A DNA stretch of 64,000 nt from assembly GCF_003725775.1 (NCBI RefSeq), contig NZ_RJSG01000002.1, forward strand, positions 62,001 through 126,000, given 5' to 3'. Source of the DNA: Nocardioides marmorisolisilvae. GTDB lineage: Bacteria > Actinomycetota > Actinomycetes > Propionibacteriales > Nocardioidaceae. Position numbers and translations under genes: made by a program. Positions within the stretch are counted from its first letter, which is position 1, and the number at the start of each line of letters is the position of its first letter. The notes below the pieces were generated by a model, which had not been told where the DNA came from, did not search any database, and worked only from the letters and a program-made list of their open reading frames with translations. Positions 35,733 through 43,283 of this stretch are shown here, piece after piece.

Positions 35733-36572
35733 ATGACTGAGTTCGCACTGTTCCGCGCCGAGGGCGACCTGCTGGTTCCGCAGGACCTGGCGCGCAGCCT
35801 GTGGCGCGAGGACCAGATGCACGGGGTCGCCACGGCCGGTGCTCTCGGTCGCGAGGTCGAGACCGAGGTGGCCGCCGCCGGCCGCGACGACCTGCGCCCG
35901 GCCCGGTTCACCGTCGACCTGTTCAAGGCGCCGAGCATGGGACCGTGCCGGCTGTCCTCCCGGGTTGTCCGGGAGGGCGCTCGGCTGATGCTGCTCGATG
36001 CCGAGCTCGCCCAGGACGGTGTGGTCGTCGCCCGCGCGAGCGCGCTCTTCCTGAAGGCGACCGAGAACCCGGACGGCGAGGTCTGGACGCCCTCGGACCT
36101 GCCGCAGCCGCCGCCGCTGGAGATCGCCGCCGTCTCCGACGAGCCACGGGTCCCGATCTTCTACAGCGAGGGCGTCGGCTGGTCGCAGAACTTCGCCGAG
36201 CACCAGAACGGCGACCGCAAGGCGACCTGGCAGACCTCGCTGCCGATCGTCCTGGGGGAGACCCCGACGCCCTTCCAGGGCCTGGCCGGCGCTGCGGACT
36301 CCACCAGCATGATCACCAACTGGGGCACCGGCGGCGTGCAGTACATCAACACCGACATCACCCTCGCGATCTCGCGGGTGCCGGTCAGCCAGGAGATCGG
36401 GCTGACCACCGTGAGCCGCTACGCCCACGACGGCATCGCCACCGGATCGGCGGTGGTCTTCGACCGCGAGGGCCCGATCGGGACGACGACGGTCACCTCG
36501 ATCTCCAACGCCCGGCGCGCGGTCGACTTCACCCAGCACGACTTCACCGGCGAGTCGATCCCCAGCGCCTGA
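35733..36572 (+). CDS. Acyl-CoA thioesterase domain protein (TesB-like double hot-dog)
   Basis: 279 residues. A tandem hot-dog pattern: FRAEGDLLVPQDLARSLWREDQMHGVATAGALGREVE, then RPARFTVDLFKAPSMGPCRLSSRVVREGARLMLLDAEL (about 50-87), and a second half with INTDITLAISRVPVSQEIGLTTVSRYAHDGIATGSAVVFDREGPIGTTTV. It is a member of the thioesterase/acyl-CoA thioesterase family; substrate unknown. An AAGAAT -10 box (35721-35726) six bases upstream makes it leaderless. Divergent from the desaturase. Confidence 0.85.
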   Translation: MTEFALFRAEGDLLVPQDLARSLWREDQMHGVATAGALGREVETEVAAAGRDDLRPARFTVDLFKAPSMGPCRLSSRVVREGARLMLLDAELAQDGVVVARASALFLKATENPDGEVWTPSDLPQPPPLEIAAVSDEPRVPIFYSEGVGWSQNFAEHQNGDRKATWQTSLPIVLGETPTPFQGLAGAADSTSMITNWGTGGVQYINTDITLAISRVPVSQEIGLTTVSRYAHDGIATGSAVVFDREGPIGTTTVTSISNARRAVDFTQHDFTGESIPSA

Positions 36573-36584
36573 GCGGCTTGCGCT

Positions 36585-36603
36585 GGTTGAGCCTGTCGAA
36601 ACC
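36585..36603 (+). repeat. Interspersed 19-bp repeat between thioesterase and panE
   Basis: An exact GGTTGAGCCTGTCGAAACC, 15 bases before the panE -10 box TATCTT (36618-36623). It would lie in the -35/upstream region of that promoter. Confidence 0.8.
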
Positions 36604-36629
36604 TCCGAGCCGCTCGCTATCTTGACCCC

Positions 36630-37622
36630 GTGATCGCGATCGTCGGAGCCGGCAGCATCGGGTGCTACGTCGGCGGACGCCTGGCCGCGACCGGCGCGGA
36701 CGTCGTCTTCGTCGGGCGCCAGCGCATCGCCGACGAGGTCGCTGAGCGCGGCTTGCGGCTGACCGACTACCGGGGCGCCGACCTGTCGGTGCCCTCGCCC
36801 GTTTTCAACACCGAGGTGTTGAAAGCTGCCGGGGCCGATCTGGTCCTGGTCACCGTGAAGTCAGCGGCGACCGAGGAGGTCGCGGCGCAGCTTGCCGAGG
36901 TCCTGCGTCCGGACGCGGTCGTCGTCAGCCTGCAGAACGGCGTGCACAACGCCGAGGTCCTCGATGCTGCTCTCGGCGGCGGCCGCACGATCGCCGGGAT
37001 GGTGCCGTTCAACGTCGTCCAGCGGGGTGAGGGCGTCTTCCACCAGGGGTCCGAGGGGGAGCTCGAGGCCGCGCGCGACCCGCGACTGGCGGCGTACGAG
37101 CCGGTGTTCGCAGCGGCCGGCCTGCCGCTGACGCTGCACGACGACATGCCCGCGGTGCTCTGGGCGAAGCTGCTGCTCAACCTGAACAACGCCATCAACG
37201 CGCTCTCCGGCCTGCCGCTCAAGGAGGAGCTGAGCCAGCGCGACTACCGGGTGTGCCTGGCGGCGGCTCAGACCGAGACGCTCGGCATCCTCAAAGCGGC
37301 CGGCATCAAGCCCGCCAAGATCACGCCGTTGCCGCCGAACCTGCTGCCGATGCTGCTCAAGGTCCCGGACGCGGTGTTCACCCGGGTCGCCTCGACGATG
37401 CTGGAGATCGACCCGATCGCACGCTCGTCGATGGCCGACGACCTGGAGCTCGGCCGGACCACCGAGGTCGACTGGATCAACGGCGAGGTGCTGCGCCTGG
37501 CCGCGCAGGTCGGACGTGCGGCCCCGGTCAACGAGAAGGTCGTCGCGCTGGTGCGCCAGGCCGAGCAAGGTGGACGCCGGGACTGGAGCGGCGCCGAGCT
37601 CCGTTCCGCGCTGCACCGATAA
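36630..37622 (+). CDS. panE: 2-dehydropantoate 2-reductase (ketopantoate reductase)
   Basis: 330 residues. The N-terminal NADP-binding motif IAIVGAGSIGCYVGGRLAATGADVVFVGR (about 2-30) and the central catalytic region WAKLLLNLNNAINALSGLPLKEEL (about 174-197), with the Lys, Asn and Asn expected in KPR, are clear. The C-terminal domain has SSMADDLELGRTTEVDWINGEVLRLA (about 268-293), including the Glu/Ser substrate ligands. It reduces ketopantoate to pantoate for CoA synthesis. GTG start with a TATCTT -10 box six bases upstream. Confidence 0.9.
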   Translation: MIAIVGAGSIGCYVGGRLAATGADVVFVGRQRIADEVAERGLRLTDYRGADLSVPSPVFNTEVLKAAGADLVLVTVKSAATEEVAAQLAEVLRPDAVVVSLQNGVHNAEVLDAALGGGRTIAGMVPFNVVQRGEGVFHQGSEGELEAARDPRLAAYEPVFAAAGLPLTLHDDMPAVLWAKLLLNLNNAINALSGLPLKEELSQRDYRVCLAAAQTETLGILKAAGIKPAKITPLPPNLLPMLLKVPDAVFTRVASTMLEIDPIARSSMADDLELGRTTEVDWINGEVLRLAAQVGRAAPVNEKVVALVRQAEQGGRRDWSGAELRSALHR

Positions 37623-37636
37623 CCTGAGTCCTACAT

Positions 37637-37715
37637 TCCCCGGTTGGTCTGCCGGCAGGGCCCGCCTGACTTTGAATCAGGACTAGCGACGTAGGTTCGA
37701 CTCCTACCCGGGGAG
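37637..37715 (+). tRNA. Atypical tRNA-Gln (UUG)-like gene
   Basis: 79 nt without CCA. A perfect 7-bp acceptor TCCCCGG/CCGGGGA, an anticodon stem CCTGA/TCAGG around CTTTGAA (anticodon TTG, 37672-37674), and a T-arm GTAGG-TTCGACT-CCTAC are all correct. U1-A72 and discriminator G73 fit tRNA-Gln. The D-arm is unusual (GGTCTGCCGGCAGGGCCCG, no clean 4-bp D-stem, T at position 14) and the variable region has nine bases (ACTAGCGAC), longer than class I tRNAs. The convergent mmuM gene ends inside its 3' end. Confidence 0.6.
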
Positions 37716-38642
37716 CTTTCGGTTCGGGGCGTGCACGCCCCAGAGCGCGGCGACGTGACTGCTGTCGGTCCCGCAGCACCCGCCGATCACCGACAACAAC
37801 GTCGCCTGGCCGCGGAGGTCGGCGGCCGAGGACACCAGCAGGTCGACGTCGCCGGGGTCCAGGACCTCCATCGCGTCGAGCTCCTCGTGGGACATCGTCG
37901 AGGCGTTGGGGCGGAAGAACCGCAGGCGATCGGTCCAGCTGCCGCCGTCGATCGCGGGGAGGACGTGTGTCGGGTGGGCGCAGTTGACGCCGTACCAGTC
38001 CGCGGGGGCCGAAGCCTCGAGCTCGTCGACCGCCCCGGCCAGCGTGCTGCCGTCCGGCAACCTGCCGTCGGTCTCGACCGTGAACGACACCGCGACCGGT
38101 ACGCCGGCAGCCCGCGCCGCGCGGACCACGCCGATCGCCTCGGCGGACTCGGTCATCGTCATGGCGTGCACCAGGTCGACGCCGGCCTCGGCGAACGACC
38201 GGACCTGGGCGGAGTGGTACTCGGCGGCAGCATCGGCGTTGGCGCCGGCCGCGATGTAGCCGTCGCCGCGCGGGCCGACGACGCCACTGAGCCGCACGTG
38301 CTCGACCCCGGAGCGGTCCGCCGCGGAGCGGACCAGGCCGACCGCGTCCCGGTTGACCCGGTCGAGCGCCGTTGCGTCGTAGCCGAGCAGCGTCGCCCAG
38401 TCGGGATTCGCCCGCCAGGTCGGGGTCTCCAGGATCAGCCCGCTTCCGGCGGCCGCGGCGATCGCGGCGTACTCGGCGAAGTAACGCATCAGCGCGGCTC
38501 GGCCGTCGGTGTCGTCGAGCAGCGGGAACGAGGCGAACTCCGGGAGGTCGATGCCATGGTTGAAGAGCAGGTCGGTCTCCAGGCCTCCGTCGGTGACCCA
38601 CTGCGTCCCGTCGAGGATGTCGGACTGGTCCATGGCGTTCAT
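37704..38642 (-). CDS. mmuM: Homocysteine S-methyltransferase
   Basis: 312 residues. Zinc-dependent: YGVNCAHPTHVLP (about 228-240) supplies one Cys and SVIGGCCGTDSSHVAAL (about 285-301) the GGCCGT pair. The N-terminus has TDGGLETDLLFNHGIDLPEFASFPLLDD. It transfers a methyl group from S-methylmethionine or SAM to homocysteine. The start is either ATG 38642 or 38633. Its last codons overlap the atypical tRNA by 12 bases in antisense, so this end of the gene is constrained by the tRNA. Confidence 0.88.
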   Translation of the reverse strand: MNAMDQSDILDGTQWVTDGGLETDLLFNHGIDLPEFASFPLLDDTDGRAALMRYFAEYAAIAAAAGSGLILETPTWRANPDWATLLGYDATALDRVNRDAVGLVRSAADRSGVEHVRLSGVVGPRGDGYIAAGANADAAAEYHSAQVRSFAEAGVDLVHAMTMTESAEAIGVVRAARAAGVPVAVSFTVETDGRLPDGSTLAGAVDELEASAPADWYGVNCAHPTHVLPAIDGGSWTDRLRFFRPNASTMSHEELDAMEVLDPGDVDLLVSSAADLRGQATLLSVIGGCCGTDSSHVAALWGVHAPNRKLPG

Positions 38643-38722
38643 CCCAACAGACCGGGTGGGGCTGGTCCAGGGCGTTCGGCGAGCAATTGCTCTGAAACCC
38701 AGGTCGATGCACAACTTCAATA

Positions 38723-38734
38723 GCCCGATCGGGC
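38723..38734. promoter_or_regulatory. Palindrome GCCCGATCGGGC in cholesterol-oxidase-like promoter
   Basis: A perfect 12-bp palindrome, its centre about 32 bases before a TAGCGT -10 box (38761-38766) and near -44 from the predicted start site. It is at the position of an activator site. Confidence 0.4.
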
Positions 38735-38795
38735 CGGTGGGGGCTGGCCGCCCTGATCGCTAGCGTCGCAATCACCCTCTCCCAGGAGTTCTGCG

Positions 38796-40364
38796 ATGAA
38801 GCGACGTACCTTCGTGAAGGGCTCGGCGATCACGGCCGGCCTGGTGGCGCTCGGCCCGAAGGCAAGTGCCGCGCCGGTCACCCGCATCAACCGCCGCGTG
38901 GTGATCATCGGGTCCGGTTTCGGCGGCGCCGTCTCGGCGCTGCGGCTGACCCGCGCCGGCGTACCGGTGACCCTGCTGGAGCAGGGCCGCGCCTGGCCGA
39001 CCGGCCCGAACGCGAACACCTTCCCGACCCTGCGCACGCTCGACGAGCGGGTGCTGTTCTACGACTCGGCGCCGGTCCTCTTCAACCAGCCGTTCCTCGG
39101 CCCGCTGGCCTACGCAGGCCTGCTGCGTGCGGTGGTCGCACCGACCATGACCGTGGTCAGCGGCTGCGGGTACGGCGGCGGCTCGCTGACCTACCAGGGC
39201 ATGACGCTGGAGCCGGCGCGCAACGTCTTCGAGGAGGAGTTCCCCGCTGCCCTCGACTACGACGAGATGCACACCGAGCACTACCCGGTGGTGCGGCAGA
39301 TGCTCGGTGCCCAGGTCGCTCCCGACGCACTGGTGAACAGCCCGACGTACCTGACGCCGAGGATCTGGAAGAAGCGGGCCGAAGCGCTCGGCTTCCCGGT
39401 GAGCAAGATCCCGATGCCGATCGACTGGACCTGGGCGCTGCGCGAGCTGAACGGCGAGATGAAGCCGTCGTACACCAACGGCGACTGCGCGCTCGGCGTC
39501 AACAACGGCGGCAAGAACAGCCTCGACGTGACCTACCTGCGGCAGGCCGAGCAGACCGGCAACCTCGAGGTCCGGCTGCTACACCGGGTCACCGACATCT
39601 CGCGGACGGCGACCGGTCAGTGGCAGGTGGTGGTGTCGCGGACGGACGTGCACGCCCGGCTCCAGGAAACGGTCGTGATCACCACACCGACGCTCGTCAT
39701 GGGCGCCGGGACGATGGGCACCTCCAACCTGCTCGTCCGGGCTGCTGCGACCGGTCAGATCACCGACCTGCCGGACGGCCTCGGCACCGGGTGGGGAAGT
39801 AACGCCGACCGGATCTACGCGTGGAGCCCGTTCACCGAGAAGCTCGCCTCGCCGCAGGGTGGTCCGGTCGTGTTCGGCAACCTCGACTGGGGCGACGCCG
39901 CGACCGCGAACACGGTCATCCAGGCGTCGATCCCGCCGGTCCTGCTCGGCGGTCCGGGCTTCCCGGTCAACGCCACGATCATGGTCGGCTACGGCGTCTC
40001 CAAGGCTCGCGGTCACTTCGTCTACAACCCGCTGCTCGACAAGGCCGTGCTGAAGTGGGAGCACGAGGCCGACCGCGCGATCCAGGCCAAGATCGGCCCG
40101 AAGGTCAAGGCGATCGCCGGGCCGTCGGTGCTGGTCGACACCAACCTCGCACTGCCGTGGACCTGGCACCCGATGGGCGGCGCCAGCATGGGCTCGGTCT
40201 GCGACTTCGAGGGCCGGGTGCAGGGGCAGCGCGGTCTCTACGTGATGGATGGGGCTCTCCTGCCCGGGACCGCCGCGGCCTGCAACCCGTCGATGACGAT
40301 CGCTGCCGTCGCCGAGCGTGCGATGAAGCGGATCGTGGCCAGCGACGTCGGCACGATCATCTGA
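38796..40364 (+). CDS. FAD-dependent GMC oxidoreductase, cholesterol-oxidase-like
   Basis: 522 residues. A Tat signal (KRRTFVKGSAITAG) is followed by RRVVIIGSGFGGAVSALRLTRAGVPVTLLEQG (about 35-65), the FAD-binding Rossmann fold. VVSGCGYGGGSLTYQGM (about 122-138) and the C-terminal WHPMGGASMGSVCDFEGRVQGQRGLYVMDGALLPGT...NPSMTIAAVAERAMKRI match class I sterol oxidases such as Streptomyces ChoA. It likely oxidises cholesterol or another sterol or alcohol in the periphery. The start follows the terminal part of CTCCCAGGAG. Confidence 0.88.
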   Translation: MKRRTFVKGSAITAGLVALGPKASAAPVTRINRRVVIIGSGFGGAVSALRLTRAGVPVTLLEQGRAWPTGPNANTFPTLRTLDERVLFYDSAPVLFNQPFLGPLAYAGLLRAVVAPTMTVVSGCGYGGGSLTYQGMTLEPARNVFEEEFPAALDYDEMHTEHYPVVRQMLGAQVAPDALVNSPTYLTPRIWKKRAEALGFPVSKIPMPIDWTWALRELNGEMKPSYTNGDCALGVNNGGKNSLDVTYLRQAEQTGNLEVRLLHRVTDISRTATGQWQVVVSRTDVHARLQETVVITTPTLVMGAGTMGTSNLLVRAAATGQITDLPDGLGTGWGSNADRIYAWSPFTEKLASPQGGPVVFGNLDWGDAATANTVIQASIPPVLLGGPGFPVNATIMVGYGVSKARGHFVYNPLLDKAVLKWEHEADRAIQAKIGPKVKAIAGPSVLVDTNLALPWTWHPMGGASMGSVCDFEGRVQGQRGLYVMDGALLPGTAAACNPSMTIAAVAERAMKRIVASDVGTII

Positions 40365-40372
40365 CCGCGAAG

Positions 40373-40390
40373 ATGGGGTCTTCGCCCCAT
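40373..40390. promoter_or_regulatory. ATGGGG-N6-CCCCAT inverted repeat, centred near -42
   Basis: AGATGGGG-TCTTC-GCCCCATGC, identical to the element at 10347-10364 except for the central bases. Its centre is about 31 bases before the -10 box TAGGTT (40412-40417) of the cupin gene. It may also act as a hairpin after the oxidase gene. Confidence 0.55.
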
Positions 40391-40462
40391 GCCCGCACAG
40401 CACCCGATTCCTAGGTTGAGAAGCACCGCAGAAGCGGTACGTCGATCGAAGGGATCAGAACC

Positions 40463-40843
40463 ATGCCGAAGGTTTCCCAGGCCACCGCGGCCAAGCAGCA
40501 AGACATCGGGATCGGGACGATCAGCTCGGAGGTCTCCGCCGGGTACGAGTTCGCGTTCCTCAGCTTCACCGAGCAGGGCGTGCTCGAGCCCCTCCTCAAG
40601 GGTCTGCCGAACGACCTGTGCAACTGCCCGCACTGGGGCTACGTCGTCGGCGGAACGGTCACGTTCCGTCACCTCGACGGCAGCACCGAGTCGTTCAGCA
40701 CCGGGGACGCGTTCTACGTCGAGCCCGGGCACACGCCGGTCATCGAGCCGGGGACCGACCTGCTGTTCATCAGCCCCGAGCACCAGGCAGCCGCGGTCAA
40801 CGCGGTCATCGAGGCCAACATGGCGGCGATGCAGGGTGCCTGA
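40463..40843 (+). CDS. Cupin-fold protein
   Basis: 126 residues. A small cupin-like beta-barrel: NCPHWGYVVGGTVTFRHLDGSTESFSTGDAFYVEPGHTPVIEPGTDLLFISPE (about 53-108), with the GD/F-Y-PGH turn of the second cupin motif. His in CPHWGY could bind metal. The function is unknown. It has its own -10 (TAGGTT 40412-40417) and the 40373-40390 palindrome upstream, so it belongs to a small group with the secreted gene at 10399. Confidence 0.7.
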   Translation: MPKVSQATAAKQQDIGIGTISSEVSAGYEFAFLSFTEQGVLEPLLKGLPNDLCNCPHWGYVVGGTVTFRHLDGSTESFSTGDAFYVEPGHTPVIEPGTDLLFISPEHQAAAVNAVIEANMAAMQGA

Positions 40844-40871
40844 GGTCTCGGTTCGGGACTACGGTGCGGCC

Positions 40872-41684
40872 ATGAGCTCGGAGGTGCCTTCGGGCGACGT
40901 CGGTTTCGTCGGGTCGATCCCCGACATCTACGAGCGGCTGCTGGTTCCGCTGATCTTCGCGGAGCCGGCAGCCCGGCTCGCCGACGCGGTCGCAGCGGGT
41001 GGCCCCGCCGACGTGCTGGAGACGGCCGCGGGCACCGGGGTGCTGACCCGGGCGCTGGCGAGCCGGCTGCCGCAGGCCGCGATCCTCGCCACCGACCTCA
41101 ACCAGGACATGCTCGACCAGGCGCGGGAGCGCACCGACGCCCCCGGCGTCCGCTGGCAGCAGGCGGATGCCTTGGCGCTCGACGTCCCCGACGCGTCCGT
41201 CGACGCCGTCGCCTGCCAGTTCGGGGTGATGTTCTTCCCGGACAAGGTCGCTGGGTACTCCGAGGCGCGCCGGGTGCTGCGGCCGGACGGACTGTTCGCG
41301 TTCAACGTCTGGGACTCCCTGGAGCACAACGAGATCCCGCGGGTGATCCGGGACGCGTTCGCTGCGGCCGTGGCCGACCCGCCGGACTTCTTCGCCCGCA
41401 CCCCGTACGGGCACTCCGACCAGGACCGGCTCCACGCAGATCTCCAGGACGCCGGCTTCACCGCGGAGATCGAGGTCATCGCCGGGGTCAACCGCGGCAA
41501 CCCGGCCGACGTCGCCGTTGCGTTCTGCCAGGGCACTCCGATCAGCGCCGAGATCGCTCGGCACCCGGACCTCGACCTCGCCTCTGCGACGGGGATCGCC
41601 GCCGAAGCTCTGCAGCAGCACTTCGGGGCCTCGATCGAGGGCGAGGCGAGCTGGTTGCAGGTGCTCGCTCGTCCGGCGCTCTGA
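40872..41684 (+). CDS. Class I SAM-dependent methyltransferase
   Basis: 270 residues. SAM motif I is ADVLETAAGTGVLTRALASRLPQAAILATDLNQDMLDQARE (about 48-88); motif II DASVDAVACQFGVMFFPDKVAGYSEARRVLRPDGLFAFNVWDSLEHN follows. It is similar to ubiquinone/menaquinone- or polyketide-type methyltransferases, substrate unknown. A TACGGT -10 box (40860-40865) six bases before ATG suggests a leaderless mRNA. The neighbours are a cupin gene and the HD/LuxR gene. Confidence 0.85.
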   Translation: MSSEVPSGDVGFVGSIPDIYERLLVPLIFAEPAARLADAVAAGGPADVLETAAGTGVLTRALASRLPQAAILATDLNQDMLDQARERTDAPGVRWQQADALALDVPDASVDAVACQFGVMFFPDKVAGYSEARRVLRPDGLFAFNVWDSLEHNEIPRVIRDAFAAAVADPPDFFARTPYGHSDQDRLHADLQDAGFTAEIEVIAGVNRGNPADVAVAFCQGTPISAEIARHPDLDLASATGIAAEALQQHFGASIEGEASWLQVLARPAL

Positions 41685-41688
41685 CCGG

Positions 41689-43266
41689 TCAGACCGGCAC
41701 GGTCTCCTCAGCGACGAGGAGGCCGTGCTGGGTCGCGAACAGCGCCGCCGTCGCCCGGTTCGAGGCGCCGATCTTGGTGTAGATGTGCTCGACGTGGTTG
41801 CTCACCGTCTTGCGGGAGATGACCAGTCGCTCGGCCACGTCCTTGGTCGACATCCCGCGGGCGATGAGCCGGAGCACGTCGATCTCCCGTGCGGTGAGTC
41901 CCGCCGGTCCGGCGGAACGCTTCGAGACGCGGTGGCCGGCGGCGGCCAGCACCGCTTCGACGCAGTCGGCGTCCAGGCGGCCGGCGCGCACCTCGGACCG
42001 CAACCGGGTCGCGGCCTCGTCCGGGCTCAGCGCCTCGCGGTAGGCCCGCGGTTCGCGCAGTGACTGGTACACGTCGGCTGCCCCGAGCAGCCGCGCCTCG
42101 CGGGAGATCATCGCGCCGGACAGGCCGTTCGGGTGCCCGGATCCGTCGAGCCGTTCGGCGTGCTGGAGGGCGATCGCGCCGAGCTGGGACAGCGCCGGCG
42201 ACTGGCGCAGCATTCGGTGGGTGACGAACGGGATCATCCGCAGCCGCTCGCGCTCGCCGGCCCCCAGCGGCGTCGCCTTGTCGAGGATCGCGTTCGAAAC
42301 GCCGAGCTTGCCGAACGCGTGCACCAGCGCGGAACGGCGGACCAGGTTGCGGTCGGGATCGCGCATGCCGAGCTGCACCGCCGCGGCGTCGACCAGCTCG
42401 GCGACCGCGCGCCCGTGGCCGAGGGTGTACGGCGACTTCAGGTCCACGAAGTCGGCGATCGCCGTGAGGGCGCTGTCGAAGCCGGCGTCATCGAGCCGGA
42501 CGCCCAGGGCTGGTTCGGCCTCGATCACCGCCTCCCAGCTGTCCACGTCGTCGAGCCCGGCGAGCACGTCGTCGGCCTTTGCCAGGAACAGGTCCGCGAT
42601 CGCCGGGTCGAACTGCTTGCCACGTTGCCGACGGGCCAGTTCGCGGGCCGCCTCGACGCCGTGGACCCGGTGGGCGACCTCGACGAACTCGGCCAGCGTG
42701 GCGATCCGGGACGCGACCGGGATCTCCTCGCCGCGCATCTCGCCGGGCCAGCCGTGCCCGTCCCACATCTCGTACGACGCCCCGAGGGCCTTCGGGGTCT
42801 CGCCCGGGAGCGCGAGCTCGTCGGCCAGCCGGCAGGCCAGGGTGGCGTGGTTGACGATCATGTCGTCGACGTCCTTGTAGCCCGACGTCGCGAACTCCAG
42901 GCCGACGCGCAAGCGACCGATCGTGGTGTCGCTGCCGGATCCGATCCGGCTGAGCATCGCCACAGCGCCGCGCAGGCCGCGCAGACCGTAGAGGTACTTG
43001 TCGCCCTTCATCTCCAGGTCGTCGCCGAACCACTTGGCCTGCTCGTGGGCGTCGGAGTGGCAGCCGACGTTGACCAGCATCGCCGAGTAGTAGACCGACG
43101 CCCGGGTGTCGTCGTCGAGGCCCACCAGCTCGGCGAGCCGCAGCGCGATCAGGCACTGCCGCAGCACGTGCTCCATCGGCTGGCTGAAACCCAGGTCGAT
43201 GCCGAGCGACAGCGCGGCGACCAGCTCCGCCAGTCGCACGCCCCCGGGATCGCTGCCGCGTTCCAT
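41689..43266 (-). CDS. HD domain protein with C-terminal LuxR-type HTH
   Basis: 525 residues. Two HD-like segments: an N-terminal one (about 20-170, ending EMWDGHGWPGEMRGEEIPVASRIATLAEFVEVAHR) and a C-terminal HD-GYP-like one (about 265-420). The latter has LVHAFGKLGVSN where a true HD-GYP has HDIGK, and LDGSGHPNGLSG where GYP is expected; HAERLDGSG is kept. The last 65 residues form a LuxR HTH (LTAREIDVLRLIARGMSTKDVAERLVISRKTVSNHVEHIYTKIG). The protein may sense a nucleotide and regulate transcription. -10 box TACGAT (43274-43279) seven bases upstream, leaderless. Confidence 0.85.
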   Translation of the reverse strand: MERGSDPGGVRLAELVAALSLGIDLGFSQPMEHVLRQCLIALRLAELVGLDDDTRASVYYSAMLVNVGCHSDAHEQAKWFGDDLEMKGDKYLYGLRGLRGAVAMLSRIGSGSDTTIGRLRVGLEFATSGYKDVDDMIVNHATLACRLADELALPGETPKALGASYEMWDGHGWPGEMRGEEIPVASRIATLAEFVEVAHRVHGVEAARELARRQRGKQFDPAIADLFLAKADDVLAGLDDVDSWEAVIEAEPALGVRLDDAGFDSALTAIADFVDLKSPYTLGHGRAVAELVDAAAVQLGMRDPDRNLVRRSALVHAFGKLGVSNAILDKATPLGAGERERLRMIPFVTHRMLRQSPALSQLGAIALQHAERLDGSGHPNGLSGAMISREARLLGAADVYQSLREPRAYREALSPDEAATRLRSEVRAGRLDADCVEAVLAAAGHRVSKRSAGPAGLTAREIDVLRLIARGMSTKDVAERLVISRKTVSNHVEHIYTKIGASNRATAALFATQHGLLVAEETVPV

Positions 43267-43283
43267 GAGGCCGATCGTACGGC

